Source of the DNA: Symbiodinium natans
Lineage: Eukaryota > Sar > Dinophyceae > Suessiales > Symbiodiniaceae
Assembly: GCA_905221605.1 (NCBI GenBank)
Contig: CAJNDS010000399.1
Coordinates: 62,001 to 126,000 of the forward strand
Reading direction: 5' to 3'
DNA: 64,000 bases
Below are positions 34,101 to 44,322 of the stretch, piece after piece. A program made the position numbers and the translations under genes. The stretch's first letter is position 1. Each line of letters starts with the position of its first letter. The notes under the pieces are model-generated. The model was not told where the DNA came from, did no database searches, and worked only from the letters and a program-made list of their open reading frames with translations.

Positions 34101-37100
34101 CGAACAGAGTCAAGGGCACGTGTCATGTGCGGGAGCTTGCTCCGAAAGAAAGACATAAAGAACGGAATCAGAACCGGTGGAAACGGGGCTTGTGTGTAAG
34201 TTCCTCGCAAATCGTGGGTGTGCACGGTGCGCGGTAGCAGAGGAGCAGGAGAACGGAACAACGCAGACCTTGTTAGCAGGTGCAACGATTTGGGGCGAAT
34301 GACCTGCGCATAGCTGTTGTATAGATTGTAAGCCAGCTGGTAACCAGGCGCTGCACTTTTGAGTGTTTCGTTTTGGGCAGCTTCGGCGCTAGGGCTTTGC
34401 GCAAGGGGCTTTGGGCACCAGCCAAAGGAGAAATTCTCAAGGCTTTTTTGGCCTCCAACTGCCAAGTACTGCTTCGCAAAAAGAGTCTTTGAGCATTAGA
34501 ACGAGCGGATGAAGAGAAGACTCAATGGCGACCTCGCCATATTCCAACCTAAAACTTCTGACTGGGGGAGGGTTATTTATGGACTTTCGGCAAGAGGCCC
34601 CGCCACGTCTTGGCTTGGCCCTGTTAAAGGCTCTACTCAAAGCCCTGGAGCCCAAACCTCACTAAGTCAACCAGATCCAGTCACCAAAGCTTCAGGAAGC
34701 ACGCGCGCAGTTTTCGCAAAAACTCGAAAACCCGAACAATCGGTTGCCCGTCCGTTTTCGCGAAAATTCGAGAACTCGAAAATTCGAAAATCTCGCATTT
34801 TCGTTTTTTTTCGCGTCCGCGCGCCAAGAGCAAATTCGAAAATTCAATATTTTCTTTTTTTCGCGTCCGCGAACCAGGCAATTTTCGTATTTCTCGCTCC
34901 CGCGCGCCAAGCACAAATGCAAACATTTTGAAATTTTCGTTTTTTTCGCGCCCGCGCGCCAAGCACAAATTCGAAAATTCGAAAGCTTCCGTTTTTTCGC
35001 GTCTGCATGCCAAACATTTTCGAAAGTGTTGAGATTTTTTTTTCGTGTCTGCGCGCCAACCACAAGTTCGTATTTGTTTTTTCATTTTCATGTGCGCTGG
35101 TGCTGTCGTGGAGCGATGGTGCAGTCGCATTCCCGTCTCAGGCAATAGCATAGCGCGGGTTCAAAAAAAAGAGTTCACGCGCCAAACACAACTTAAAAAC
35201 TTTCAATATTTACATTTTCTTCGTGTCCGCGCGCCAACCATAGATTGGAGAATTTGCGTAAGCTCCGAATACCTTCCATAAATCACTTCCCAAAAGAACT
35301 TACACACTTATCCTCTAGACACTAAAGCCTCAGTATCCTGTTTCAAGGGATTCAATGGATGAAGGTGGCTCGGCCCAAGACTTCACCGGCCACAATTGAG
35401 ATTCTGAGCCGGATCCGCCCTGAACATCGGCAGAGATGCTTTAAGAAATTTGAGAAGGCCTTTGAGTCAAGGGGGCCTCAGGTTGTCAGTGGAGTTGCTC
35501 AGCTGGGTTCAGTGCATTGTGCATCTCCAGGCTTGCGCTTTGCACATGCGATACCCACATTGCAAGACCATAATTGCGTTGCCGAAGAAGCCATACATGA
35601 AGAGCAGAAATCGTAGTTTTTCGTAGGTTGCCGCCTATCGTGAGCACATGTACTACTGCGTCTGTATGAAATGAAAGCCCCTGAAGCAGCAAAGGCAAGC
35701 AGTTTCAAAGCCCTAGAAGGATAACTCAAGAATTAAACCCAAAACAACTCCCAAGCCTCGGACCTTCAGCTATGCGCTTTTCCCGTCAGAAGGCACGTGA
35801 ACGTGTGTGACTAAATATGTTACATGTACATTTACAACGGTTTTCTTTACACGCGTCGTTTATTGTCGCAACAAACAGATTGTTTAATGATGTTTAATGC
35901 TTGCCTGTAACCTCGAAGATTTAACACGCGCGCGCGCACGCGACAAGTAGAAATTGAGAGCATCCAAACGGGCAAAACTTTCGCGTCCGAAATTCGAAGA
36001 TTTAGAAATTCCGTTTTTTCGCATACGCTCGCCAAGCACAAATTCGAAAATGTCGACATTTTTGTATTTCTCGCTCCCGCGCACCAAGCACAAATGCAAA
36101 CATTTTGAGATTTTCGTTTTTTAGCGTCCGCACGCTAAACACAAATTCGAAAAGAAAGCTTTCGTTCTTTCGCATCCGCGCGCCAAGCACAAATTCGAAA
36201 ATTCGAAATTTTGTTTTCTCGCGTCCGCGCGCCAAGGGAAAACGCGTAAATTCTGGAGCCGCGTTTGGTTGACACATCCCTCAGGCGCCCAATTGCAAAC
36301 CAGAAGAAGAGTAACGCGAAGAATGGCCCTAGAATTTGCCCTACAGTACAAGGAGGAATTAAGAAAGCGTGTGACATGGTGTTCCCGAGTGACCCCGCAC
36401 AAGGGGCACCGCCTCGAACCCAAGCACCCAGAAAGAAAGAGTGACGAAAGGATCAAGCTGCCATGTGAGCTGCGTTTTTTTAGGCGCTCGAGCATAGGTA
36501 CTTTGCAGCGGACATTATTATTGTCCGCGGAAGGGGTGAAGAGGTGAACAGGATTCCGCGGAAGGTCGCGGAAGGATCCGCGGAAGGCGTGGTGTCCTCG
36601 GAAGGCTCGCGGAAGGGCGGCGTGCTTGAAGCTTAGATATAATGGATGCCCAACATGCCGGCAACCGTTTCGGAGAGCGGATCTGCGCGGAAGGCCCGCG
36701 GAAGGGTTGTGGAAGCTCCGCGGAAGGCGACGGGTCGTTTTGGAGGCCTAGAGTCCATGCCTCATCCTCATATACACATTATCCACTCATTTCTGTTTCG
36801 GGCCGGGTGCGAAGGTGGAATCGCGTTTTTCCGCGGAAGGCTCGCGGAAGGAACGCGGAACCCGCCGTGGAAGGCCGCGGAAGGGTCCGCGGAAGGGTTA
36901 TAATGTCCATCGATTCATGCTAGGGAAAAAAACACGGCTCATGTGAACCCAGAGTCAGAAGGCAGCGAAGCAGTCAGAACCACAAGGGAACAGGGAAGAA
37001 AATGCCAGTAGATTCGATGAACGAACACATTGGCCCGAGCCCGCACCACCGCTGAAGACCACCTACGACCTACAAGCCAGGTACGACTTGGGATGTTCCC

Positions 37101-40100
37101 CCTTGTACTAGCAGTCCTTAATAGGGATTCTTCTAGGGGGTACTACATTCCCTATTAAGGACTGTTAGTCTAAGGGGGAATCCCAGAAAACGACCTATGA
37201 GCCGGTCAAGGTTGTCAGTTCTGCTCGGAGTAGCGACTAAAGGGCTCTTGAAGCACCACCGAATTTGCAACTTGTGCGGGAAGGGGTACGCTCTGGCCTC
37301 TGGCCCTGACTCCTAGAAACAACGCCAGAAAAGCATGCAAGAAAGCGTTGAAGATTCGGATGCTCCCGCGCACTGGGTTGGGCGGCCTCAATCTCTGGCC
37401 TCAATCTCTGGCCCACCAGAAAAAGAAAAGACGAATAGGTAGAATTAGTTAGATGGTTCTGGGTGTGTCTTTTCTGAAGTACCGGTCTCAAATGCAGGCA
37501 CCGGAAAGAGAATTGAAAATGATTGGTTTGTGAAATGTTCACTCGGCTCGGCTTTCAAGCGAAAGCGAATGGAAAGCTTTGTTTGACCACGCCCTGCAAT
37601 GCCCTGCGCTTGGCAGAGGCACTGCGCTTGGACCCCTTGAACGTGTGCGTTGCTCGGATCTCCGTGATACGAAGACCCGGCAGCGCATGAGCCAGCTCAG
37701 GTCAGCCTACATCACCCGAGCAAAGGCCAAGCTTAAAGCAGGTGAGATGCAATTCGTTCAGAGCCAAGTCGCGCAGAATGAGTGATATGAGTGATATGAG
37801 TGATATGAGTGATATGAGTGATGCAATGACGGCCCAAGCCCCCAACGCGGCATGTTGACATCTGGAGCGCCTTGATAAGGTGGTCACGGACTGCAGCGAA
37901 GCATTGGCACTGGACTTGCATCAAGCCACTGCGTGGTCGGCCTCCTGGAGTCCATATATATATATATATATAGGTGTGTTTTGAGCATGTTTTCAGCACG
38001 CACTTGAAGTGCTTGTCCATGCAGACTCTACAAGTTGAGGTCCACACGAGCGGCGGCCAGGCAGTTCTTTGCTGGGCAGTTTGGACGGCTGATTGGATTG
38101 CTCTGTCTCTGTCTAACGACAGGCTGGACCTTGGGGATGTTGCCGGGTCTTTGAGCGATGCACGAAGTGCGGGCTTCTCAGATCAGATCTGAAGCCCATG
38201 ACCTTGAGGTTTTCCGACTTGTGCTGCATAGGCTTGACGCGCGGTTTGTGGAAGTGTGCTGCGCTCTGTTCAGTAGGGGGGGGGGGCCTCGCTGCCTTCC
38301 TGGACGGAGCCTAAATCATTAAAGATGTTTTAATTTCCTGCCTTTGAGAAGTTTTTGAGGCTGAAGTATCTAGCCCCTCGCCCCCAGAACCGGTAGCTAC
38401 TAGGCACTAGCGGGTGACGGTGACCCAACAAACTCAGGAAACTAAAAAAGCACGGAAAACTTCGCTTTACAGCCGATGGCTTCACAAACTTGCATGCAAC
38501 GTTAGCAGCCATTGGCAGCAGAGTCAGCAGTTCTGGAAGGCAATCAACTTGGACGGAGACCGCCACTGAGTGCACACAGTTGTTGCACACTGTTGTGGTA
38601 GTGCCGATTGGACCCCAGAAGCCTGCTGTAGAGGAAGATGTGGATGGATGGTGTGTGCACCTCGGACTCCTGAGTGGAACTTGGCCCTGAAAGTGTGAAC
38701 GTCAGTGACGATAAGATCAGCACATGAGATACTTGAGGTGCTCTAGGTGGAGCCCATCTCGACAGCAAGGACATGGTGGCCGCTGTTGAGGCGTCCAGCA
38801 AGGCTTGGCAAGGACTCCAGAAAAAACAATCAAATTCAGTACTGCTTAAGTCTTGCTGCGGAGTGGCTGGAAAACGATCATGTCGGAAAATCCCATGCAG
38901 AGGCGATTGGCCTGGACCCAAGCTGTGCCCGAGCATGGCCACGTGCTTAGTCGTGCCCCAACGTCTGGTATTGCAACACCGCGACATGCCTTGGATTTTT
39001 TTGCACTGATGCGCTGCATTAGCAGCGGCCTTCCCACGAATGGATGCCAGCCTGGTCAATGGGCTCTTCTGATCGGCAACGGAAGGCAAGACCATTGTAC
39101 TTCTGCAGTGCCCAGGTTCAACAGGGGCTGTGCGCGAGCTGATCTGGAGGACAGCACTGAGTTCTAGTCTCCCTCTTGGGACTGGCGTTTAAGACTGGCC
39201 TTTAAGGCCGGCAGCGCTGCAGTTCACCTTGCAGCGACTAGATCCTAGAGTGGCCACAAGTACTCTGAAGGCTCGGGATTTCAACTGCAAAGGAGGATGT
39301 TCTGTGGGACAAGTTTCAGGGCTAGAAAGCTCCGGCAGCGTCTATCCCTACATAACTGTGCTGCGCATTCGGATAAACCGGTGCTAGTTGGAGCGGGCCG
39401 AATCGGCGGCCAATACTTTTCAGTAGTCCGGTTCAAGGTTCCAGCGTCTCAAGGTGCTGACCGTTGCAGTCAAGCGCCCTAAGAACCTGGACACGCCCAT
39501 CGCCCATCGTGTCACGAAGGAAGAAGTCTAGGAGCTTTCCTCTTGGGCTGTGCAGGACCTAGATGGTGCGCGGCAAGACTTCGACGAGGTGGTACGGCTT
39601 TGGCCGCCGCTTGCCGAAAATGGTTTCCTGCAGTGGTTCATGTTGTTTTTAGATGAGTACCACGTGTTGCTCTCGGACGCCCGTCCATTGCTTGGGAGGG
39701 AAAGCTTCATGGCCTTCACTTACCGCCACGGCCTTGCACAGCAAAAGCGGGACATGGTTGGATGCACCTCATGTTAGCTCTTGAATTTGCAGCTCTTGTG
39801 AGTTGATTGGAACATGTGCCTCGATCACCGCCTCTAGGCGCCCATATCCGGCTGAAGCAGCAGGACCTCGAAGGTGCCATCATGATGTGCCGACATTGAT
39901 GCGCAGCACGCAGTCGCGATCGCAATGTGCTTTCCAGCTCTGTCCTGGCCGCACTGCAAGCATTCATGACTTCCCCTCGCAGGTGGCCTTCAGGACTGTG
40001 AGCAGGCTTTGCCTGGTTGTACTTTTCGGACGACGTTCTTTTTGTGAGATGGCTCTCGGGTCAATCCGAACCTTCTCGTAGCAATTTGGCGTGAGTCGAA

Positions 40101-41307
40101 AGGCGCTGCAGCTGGACAAGCGGCTCGTCAAAGCCATGTTCGGACCTCACATGGTCAAGTGTTGATCATGCGCAGAGCGTGTTTGCGGAATGCAGGCCAT
40201 TACGATTGTGCACAGGTGCACTCAAGCCCAGATCAAGCGGATGACTGGTGACCTGAAAGGACAACAGTTGATTTCATGAGGGGGGTGGGACATGTCCAAC
40301 AGTTGTGCTTACGCGTGAGCAACATAGCCTGGTGTAGGAGCCGTGTCCGACGCATCAACCGCGTTGAAGTGCGCACTGCTGCTTCGGGCAACTTTGCAGA
40401 CGATGCACCAGCTGTTGAGACGACAGGTATGATCCAGACTGCGCTGCTGCCTTCTCCATCCGTCTCATGGCTGCATTCAGTCAGATGTTCAGCCCCAGCA
40501 CGAACTCCTGCAGAAGACACTACGCTGCAGGCGGGCAGGCGTATTCAAAGATGGAGAAGCATGACAAGGCCGTTCAGGACAGCCTCGGACGAGGGCACGA
40601 AGAGCTGATTCAATAAGAACTGCAGCCTTGACACGAAAGCGGAAATCATGAGTCGTCAGCTTGCTGAGCTACACTGTCAGCTTCGCTTGCAGGACTGTCA
40701 GCGAGCCATTAAACTTGACCCGCCAACCCTTGAGGCACGCTGAGGAAACGCTAGCCTACAGGGCCTACAGCATGTTTTGCTGCGCCAGTTTGCTTGCTTT
40801 GCAAGACTCCCATGTTGGCGTGGCGCCATGCTTGTGCTGGGACCTTGGCGCCATGCCCCTCGCGAGACAGGGTTGGGCAGCGAGCGCGCGCGTGCAAAGG
40901 CTTCCGACCCTATTCCAACACCCATGACTGTGTGGGAGCATAGCGCTTAGCTTGTGGCACCAATGCACATGGATGGCTGACCGCCATAGGCTATCTGAAT
41001 TGCTTCCAAGGTTTCAAGCTCTGGCTGCCAGGATGAAGCAAGAAGCGAAGGTCGTTGTTGGTGGATGGTCCAAGCTGCATGCTAATTCTGGGAATCGGCG
41101 CATGACCTCTGGTCACTCGTATCTCCAGGCCCAAGCAGCAGCAGAGGCGGCCGAGACATGGGCAAAGAAGGCTCATGGCAGTGTATGCCGGTTTTCTTGC
41201 TGGAACTGTGGCGCAGATGCCGGCCAGAGAGACGTAGTCGGAAGTTTGCATAGGCCAAAGCTGCAGCTGCCAAGAAAGCCCAGGAAGAAGCCTTGCCACT
41301 TGTTTGA
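31164..41307 (+). CDS. Long TPR-repeat gene in many small exons (partial model)
   Basis: Tiny + exons each encode part of a tetratricopeptide helix pair, a protein-interaction scaffold. Clear pieces: about 31594-31672 (CYREAADDCRRSLELD), 31737-31797 (LAMSTLGAALLNLGIQ), 32145-32205 (KKMRLDPKGEVEA), 33320-33415 (LYTMRAQAKVALGDLAGGLE, GTGAGT donor), about 37598-37660 (LRLAEALRLDPLN), 37701-37741 (AYITRAKAKLKAG, GTGAGA donor), 37880 to about 37945 (VVTDCSEALALDLHQATAW), about 38853-38945 (AEAIGLDPSCARAW), 39531-39636 (DLDGARQDFDEVVRLWP), about 40090-40150 (SRKALQLDKRLVKA), 40693-40740 (DCQRAIKLDPPTLEAR) and 41254-41307 (Lys/Ala-rich tail, QEEALPLV, stop). The start is not found and not every exon is placed. 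Two adjacent TPR genes instead of one cannot be excluded because a 4-kb repeat-filled intron separates 33.4 and 37.6 kb. Confidence 0.65.
32689..33300 (+). CDS. Hypothetical ORF inside the TPR locus
   Basis: A 203-codon ORF starts with a Cys-rich segment (LLCCIANSFCCACCEE), continues acidic (QEAAEPNQESEPTAEYEG) and ends at a TAG. It lies between two TPR exons on the same strand. It may be intron sequence or contain unplaced exons: an alternative frame at about 32972-33050 after an AG acceptor also reads like protein (VTQNRRAVVLQYKL). No family is recognised. Confidence 0.2.
   Translation: MYSAKGRECQRGPCAPCLLELLCCIANSFCCACCEEPQEAAEPNQESEPTAEYEGRWAACTCWNRACLHSVVLRSWELLTFSVLVSGTSTSLCSAGQGDAEPEGGGPAVQADVPDVPAAEEGQMWQLLSASSARRIIAMPAGQNGASPDAESSILQVAAKQRNISLATQVFCTGRQESPLQAGDRDMDRSEIEATGHISDHEP
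34776..35245. repeat. ~51-bp minisatellite, block 1
   Basis: Imperfect units combine a GC-rich part (CGCGTCCGCGCGCCAAGCAC) and an AT-rich part (AAATTCGAAAATTCG, then T-rich). The GCC marker recurs at about 34823, 34874, 34906, 34958, 35009 and 35055, i.e. mostly every 46-52 bases. Because 51 is a multiple of three, long minus-strand frames run through it. A SINE-like insertion interrupts the block at 35107. Confidence 0.85.
35107..35172 (+). mobile_element. tRNA-like SINE (copy 2) with A tail
   Basis: CGTGGAGCGATGGTGCAGT begins the element, with an A-box-like TGGTGCAGTCG, a B-box-like GGTTCAA at 35158-35164 about 40 bases on, and then a run of A. The head matches the copy at 27149 at 18 of 19 bases. 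The short length and A tail suggest a retroposed tRNA-derived element. Confidence 0.5.
35995..36236. repeat. ~50-bp minisatellite, block 2
   Basis: Five further units of the block 1 type: the GCCAAGCAC-like marker recurs at about 36028, 36080, 36131, 36179 and 36228. About 0.75 kb of different sequence separates the blocks. The minus-strand frames that run through this block arise from the repeat. Confidence 0.85.
36523..36899. repeat. CGCGGAAGG interspersed array
   Basis: At least a dozen copies of CGCGGAAGG or one-base variants occur in two clusters (36523-36620 and 36685-36730 with 36828-36899), spaced irregularly by a few to tens of bases. Many are CCGCGGAAGG. The spacing is not that of a simple tandem array. 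Confidence 0.85.
37090..37184. mobile_element. MITE-like long hairpin
   Basis: Left arm 37090-37127 and right arm 37149-37184 are near-perfect inverted repeats of about 36 bases (core CAGTCCTTAATAGGGA against TCCCTATTAAGGACTG) around a ~21-base loop. It has the form of a short non-autonomous element or a foldback; no transposase is present, and clear target-site duplications are not obvious. Confidence 0.7.
37783..37823. repeat. 9-bp tandem repeat TGATATGAG
   Basis: Four to five near-perfect copies of a 9-bp unit lie just after a TPR exon with a GTGAGA donor, so within a short intron. Confidence 0.9.
37952..37973. repeat. AT dinucleotide run
   Basis: About ten TA steps in a row between two TPR exons. 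Confidence 0.9.
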
Positions 41308-41928
41308 AGATTCTTGCTACAGCTAAGTTAGTTGTTTATCTGGCCTCAGCCGAGGAGGGCAAGCATGAAGAAAAGCCGTGCCACTCCCAGCCGCAGTTGA
41401 AGCTTACCATTACAAATATGATGAATCTAATTAATTAATATGGTTTTTTCAATGCAATATTCATATTATAAATATATTGTCAAGAAAAATTGTGGCCCCC
41501 ATGAAGAGCTCAAAGTTAGGACATGTTACGGCCATAAAGATCACAAGGCGCAGGAATGTAATTGACTGCATCAGACACCGTGCCAATGCATGGCTGCTTG
41601 GTTGTATGTTGCTTCACTCTTCAGGTAAGCGGGCGTGAGGACAAGTGCTTGAAGTGTTTCACTTTCAGGTTCCAGACAGTTGCAACCGCAAAGTGGTTGA
41701 GCTGAAAAGCGGAAGATTAGGCTGGCCCACAATGTCTGCTAACAGTTCTAGACTATGACGATCGTCACTCGTTTGCTTGAACTGAACTGGTGTTGCACAC
41801 ACCCAATGAAGCATGCTCGTTGCTCACATAAGTTCTCGCGAGTTGGCGTGAATGGTCATCTCTCCGCCGCTGTTTAGGCTTTGGGTGCGCAGCAAAACTT
41901 GCGGCAAAACCCACTTTTTTTTGGTGCA
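41308..41928. other. Intergenic, AT-rich patch
   Basis: Between the TPR gene stop and the secreted-protein gene. An AT-rich patch lies at about 41410-41490. No conventional promoter motif is recognisable, as expected for dinoflagellates. Confidence 0.5.
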
Positions 41929-42800
41929 ATGAAGTGCTGGAAGCTCGTGGCTTTCTTGCTTTGCCAGGTCTCCGGCCTGAAGTACGAAGCGGCTCCTGAG
42001 TGCAGCGGCGATGTCACCGGTGCCAAGATCTTCGAATGCGACGAGCAGGCAGCAGATGCCGACTGCGCGAAGAAGTATACCGTCGCAGGGGGTGATGTTC
42101 ACATTCAGTGTGCCATCTCGGGCCCCAATTGCCTGGCAGTTGGCCCATTCTGCAAAAAGACCTCCGCTGCCTCCATGACCTGTTCAGGCTTGTCAGACTG
42201 CGAGAGCAAGGGCTGGAAGAAGACTTGGACTAGCGGGACTGCAACAAAGTACTCGGTGGCTTTGGGCACCCATGTGCTGCTGGGCTACGTGAAGGAGAAC
42301 GGGGAGATGTCCCACGCCTGGTATTTCAAGACCCCGGACAGTTGGAAGACCACCCATCCCTACAACCTCCAACACCAAGGCGATATCATCGAAGCTATCC
42401 GTGCTTCTGATGGTACCAAGTACGAGGGTGAGCTGGTTTCCGACTATTCCAACTATGGCGGAGGCTGTGAGTGTGGAAAAGGCTCCGGCCATTGGGGTCG
42501 AATTTGCCTCCGCAGCAAGACACCTCCGGGTGGCGGTTGGAAGTGCCACGGCAAGGGTGGTGCTGTGCCGAAGGCCACTTCTCTCAACATAGCTCCACAA
42601 GTTTTCTGCTTTGCCTGTGAGGGCATGACAAAGTGACTAGCGAATTCTTCTTGGTAGTTGTATCTGAGGAAATCGATTTCCCATACATCCGGGGATATGG
42701 CCGGGGCAACGGATGTGGCAGCTCGAGTTTGAGCTTCTACAATTGGAATTCGGGCCCCAAGTTCTGCGGCGACTACAAAGTCGTGATCATGACCAACTAA
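41929..42800 (+). CDS. Secreted Cys-rich protein, two exons
   Basis: The ATG at 41929 gives a signal peptide (MKCWKLVAFLLCQVSG). The mature part has many Cys (for example CSGDVTG, CAKKYTV, CSGLSDCESKGWKK, GGGCECGKGSGHWG), so a disulfide-rich extracellular or surface protein is likely. The uninterrupted frame stops at 42636, but a protein-like continuation appears in another frame from 42622 to 42800 (SEEIDFPYIRGYGRG, then FCGDYKVVIMTN and TAA). A GC-AG intron at 42551-42621 would join the two in phase, preceded by a T-rich tract, giving 266 residues. The donor is my choice and could be elsewhere; a simple frameshift would also explain it. No known family is recognised. It lies on the same strand as both neighbours. 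Confidence 0.6.
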
Positions 42801-43344
42801 GTGTACTGAAGTGGAAACTCGCCGAGCGGGACCTGAAAACGCACTCGTGGGCGCAAGAGTGTGCAGGCCTGTTGTTTTTGAGCAGCATTTGGCTGTTCGG
42901 ATGAGTCGCACCCACACAACAGAAGCACTACATAGGAACAAATGTATTGCTGAACAAGATGAACATTCAGTCCGGATGCCTTGTTGAGGAAGAAGAAAGA
43001 TTGCCTCAAATGAATATTGTGACTGAATTCACGTGACAGGAAGAAGCCTTGCCACTTGATAGAAGATTCGTGCTAGCTAAAGCTACGTTCCTTGCTTATC
43101 TTCCCTCAAGCATCTACTACTCATATGACTCCTGTGGTCATAATATGGTTAATGGCAAGATCAAAGACGTTTGCTTCGAGGTTTCTCCGACAAGCCTTGA
43201 GTTCTTATGGCTCTTAAAGACCTTAGCAGTAGACTTGGGAGTGCCATGATGAATTTGGGGTCTTTGTGAAAGCTTAGCAGCTCCCACGCAGATGTGATCT
43301 CAAAACCGAACCCCCTTGCTCCTGAGAAGACATTTTTGCCTGCC
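42801..43344. other. Intergenic with duplicated TPR-gene 3' end
   Basis: From 43037 to about 43110 the sequence resembles 41281-41355: it starts with the same CAGGAAGAAGCCTTGCCACT and diverges gradually. It is a copy of the TPR gene's last codons and 3' flank, without the rest of the gene. No other exon is supported. Confidence 0.6.
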
Positions 43345-44322
43345 ATGCTGTTCGCCTTGATTTGTTGGCCCCTGTGTGGGATGGTGCTCAGCCAGGAGCC
43401 TGAGACAATGCAGCTATTGCAACACAGACTTGCACTGGAAGGCCCCCAGGAGCAGCGCTTGAAAGCAGCAGAGCCCATCAACTGGGTTCATTTTCCCAAA
43501 GTTGGCTCCTCGTTCCTCAATGCGATTGTCCACTTGCCAGGTGTGTGCCCACTTGCTGTAAATCTGACCATCGGTGAGCAGTCGCTTGGGCCTTGCTTCC
43601 TGCAGATTTGGACTGATGTCATGTGTTCACAACTTTGTGATCAAGAGAAGTTCAGATGCAAGACTGACCTTCGCATGCCACACCCACCTATTGACGATTA
43701 TTGGGCTGAAAAGGGTACTTTCATGGGCTTTTTTCGAGACCCTGATCAGCGTATACTCTCTGGCTACCACGATGACATGGACAATCTTGCGTCTGTAAAT
43801 TTCCGCGACTTCCTGCACAGATATGATGAGGAACCCTTGGCGCAAACGGCCAACTGCACTTCGGAGGAAGGAGCTCCCAAAATTCCAATTCTGGAGTTTG
43901 CCGAGTCGTGGAAAGGTGGCATGACGTATCAGCTGGTGGTAGAGCATCCAACCACGCAAACGCTGGATCCGGACCGCCTGACGATGACCCGCGCAGATGC
44001 ACAGAAAGCAGCCCAAAGAGTGCGGGATGGCTTCGCATTTGTTGGCATCACAGAGGAATGGAGCTTGTCAGTCTGTCTGTTTCACAAGATGTTTGGGGGA
44101 AGTTGCCTACAGTCTGACTTCGCAAACACCCGGCCTTCAGCTGCAGGGAAGTCTGCCCACGTGGCCTACAACACATCGGAGCTCATGGGGTGGCATGATG
44201 ATATTGATGAAGTGGTGTATGCTGCCGCCCTTGATGTGTTCCGCACAAATTTGGTTTTATTCAATGTGTCACACAGCACATGCCAGGAGTGTTACAGTCG
44301 AGGGGTAGCCCACAACATATAG
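43345..44322 (+). CDS. Sulfotransferase-like protein, copy 1
   Basis: A single-exon 325-codon gene. The ATG at 43345 gives a signal peptide or anchor (MLFALICWPLCGMVL); an upstream GTG extension is less likely. The PAPS-binding loop is HFPKVGSSFLNAI (Lys52 in PKVGSS), and the 3'-phosphate site is FRDPDQRILSGY (Arg131, Ser139), as in Golgi sulfotransferases that move sulfate from PAPS to carbohydrate or protein. Several Cys and Asn-X-Ser/Thr sites fit a lumenal enzyme. The family assignment rests on these two motifs; the substrate is unknown. Its close paralog lies 3.5 kb downstream at 47805. The protein ends CQECYSRGVAHNI, shorter than copy 2. Confidence 0.85.
   Translation: MLFALICWPLCGMVLSQEPETMQLLQHRLALEGPQEQRLKAAEPINWVHFPKVGSSFLNAIVHLPGVCPLAVNLTIGEQSLGPCFLQIWTDVMCSQLCDQEKFRCKTDLRMPHPPIDDYWAEKGTFMGFFRDPDQRILSGYHDDMDNLASVNFRDFLHRYDEEPLAQTANCTSEEGAPKIPILEFAESWKGGMTYQLVVEHPTTQTLDPDRLTMTRADAQKAAQRVRDGFAFVGITEEWSLSVCLFHKMFGGSCLQSDFANTRPSAAGKSAHVAYNTSELMGWHDDIDEVVYAAALDVFRTNLVLFNVSHSTCQECYSRGVAHNI

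Larger units (their letters stand above)
33416..37597. other. Large probable intron of the TPR gene, repeat-filled
   Basis: It starts with a GTGAGT donor. Apart from the arrays annotated separately, I see only a possible exon at 35359-35616 (contains RIRPEHRQRCFKKFEKAFE), which lacks a TPR signature. Confidence 0.45.

Noticed and set aside
34681-36495. Minus-strand ORFs with repeated LARGREK-like peptides
   Set aside because: The peptide repeats with the ~51-bp minisatellite; no start context or domain supports a gene.
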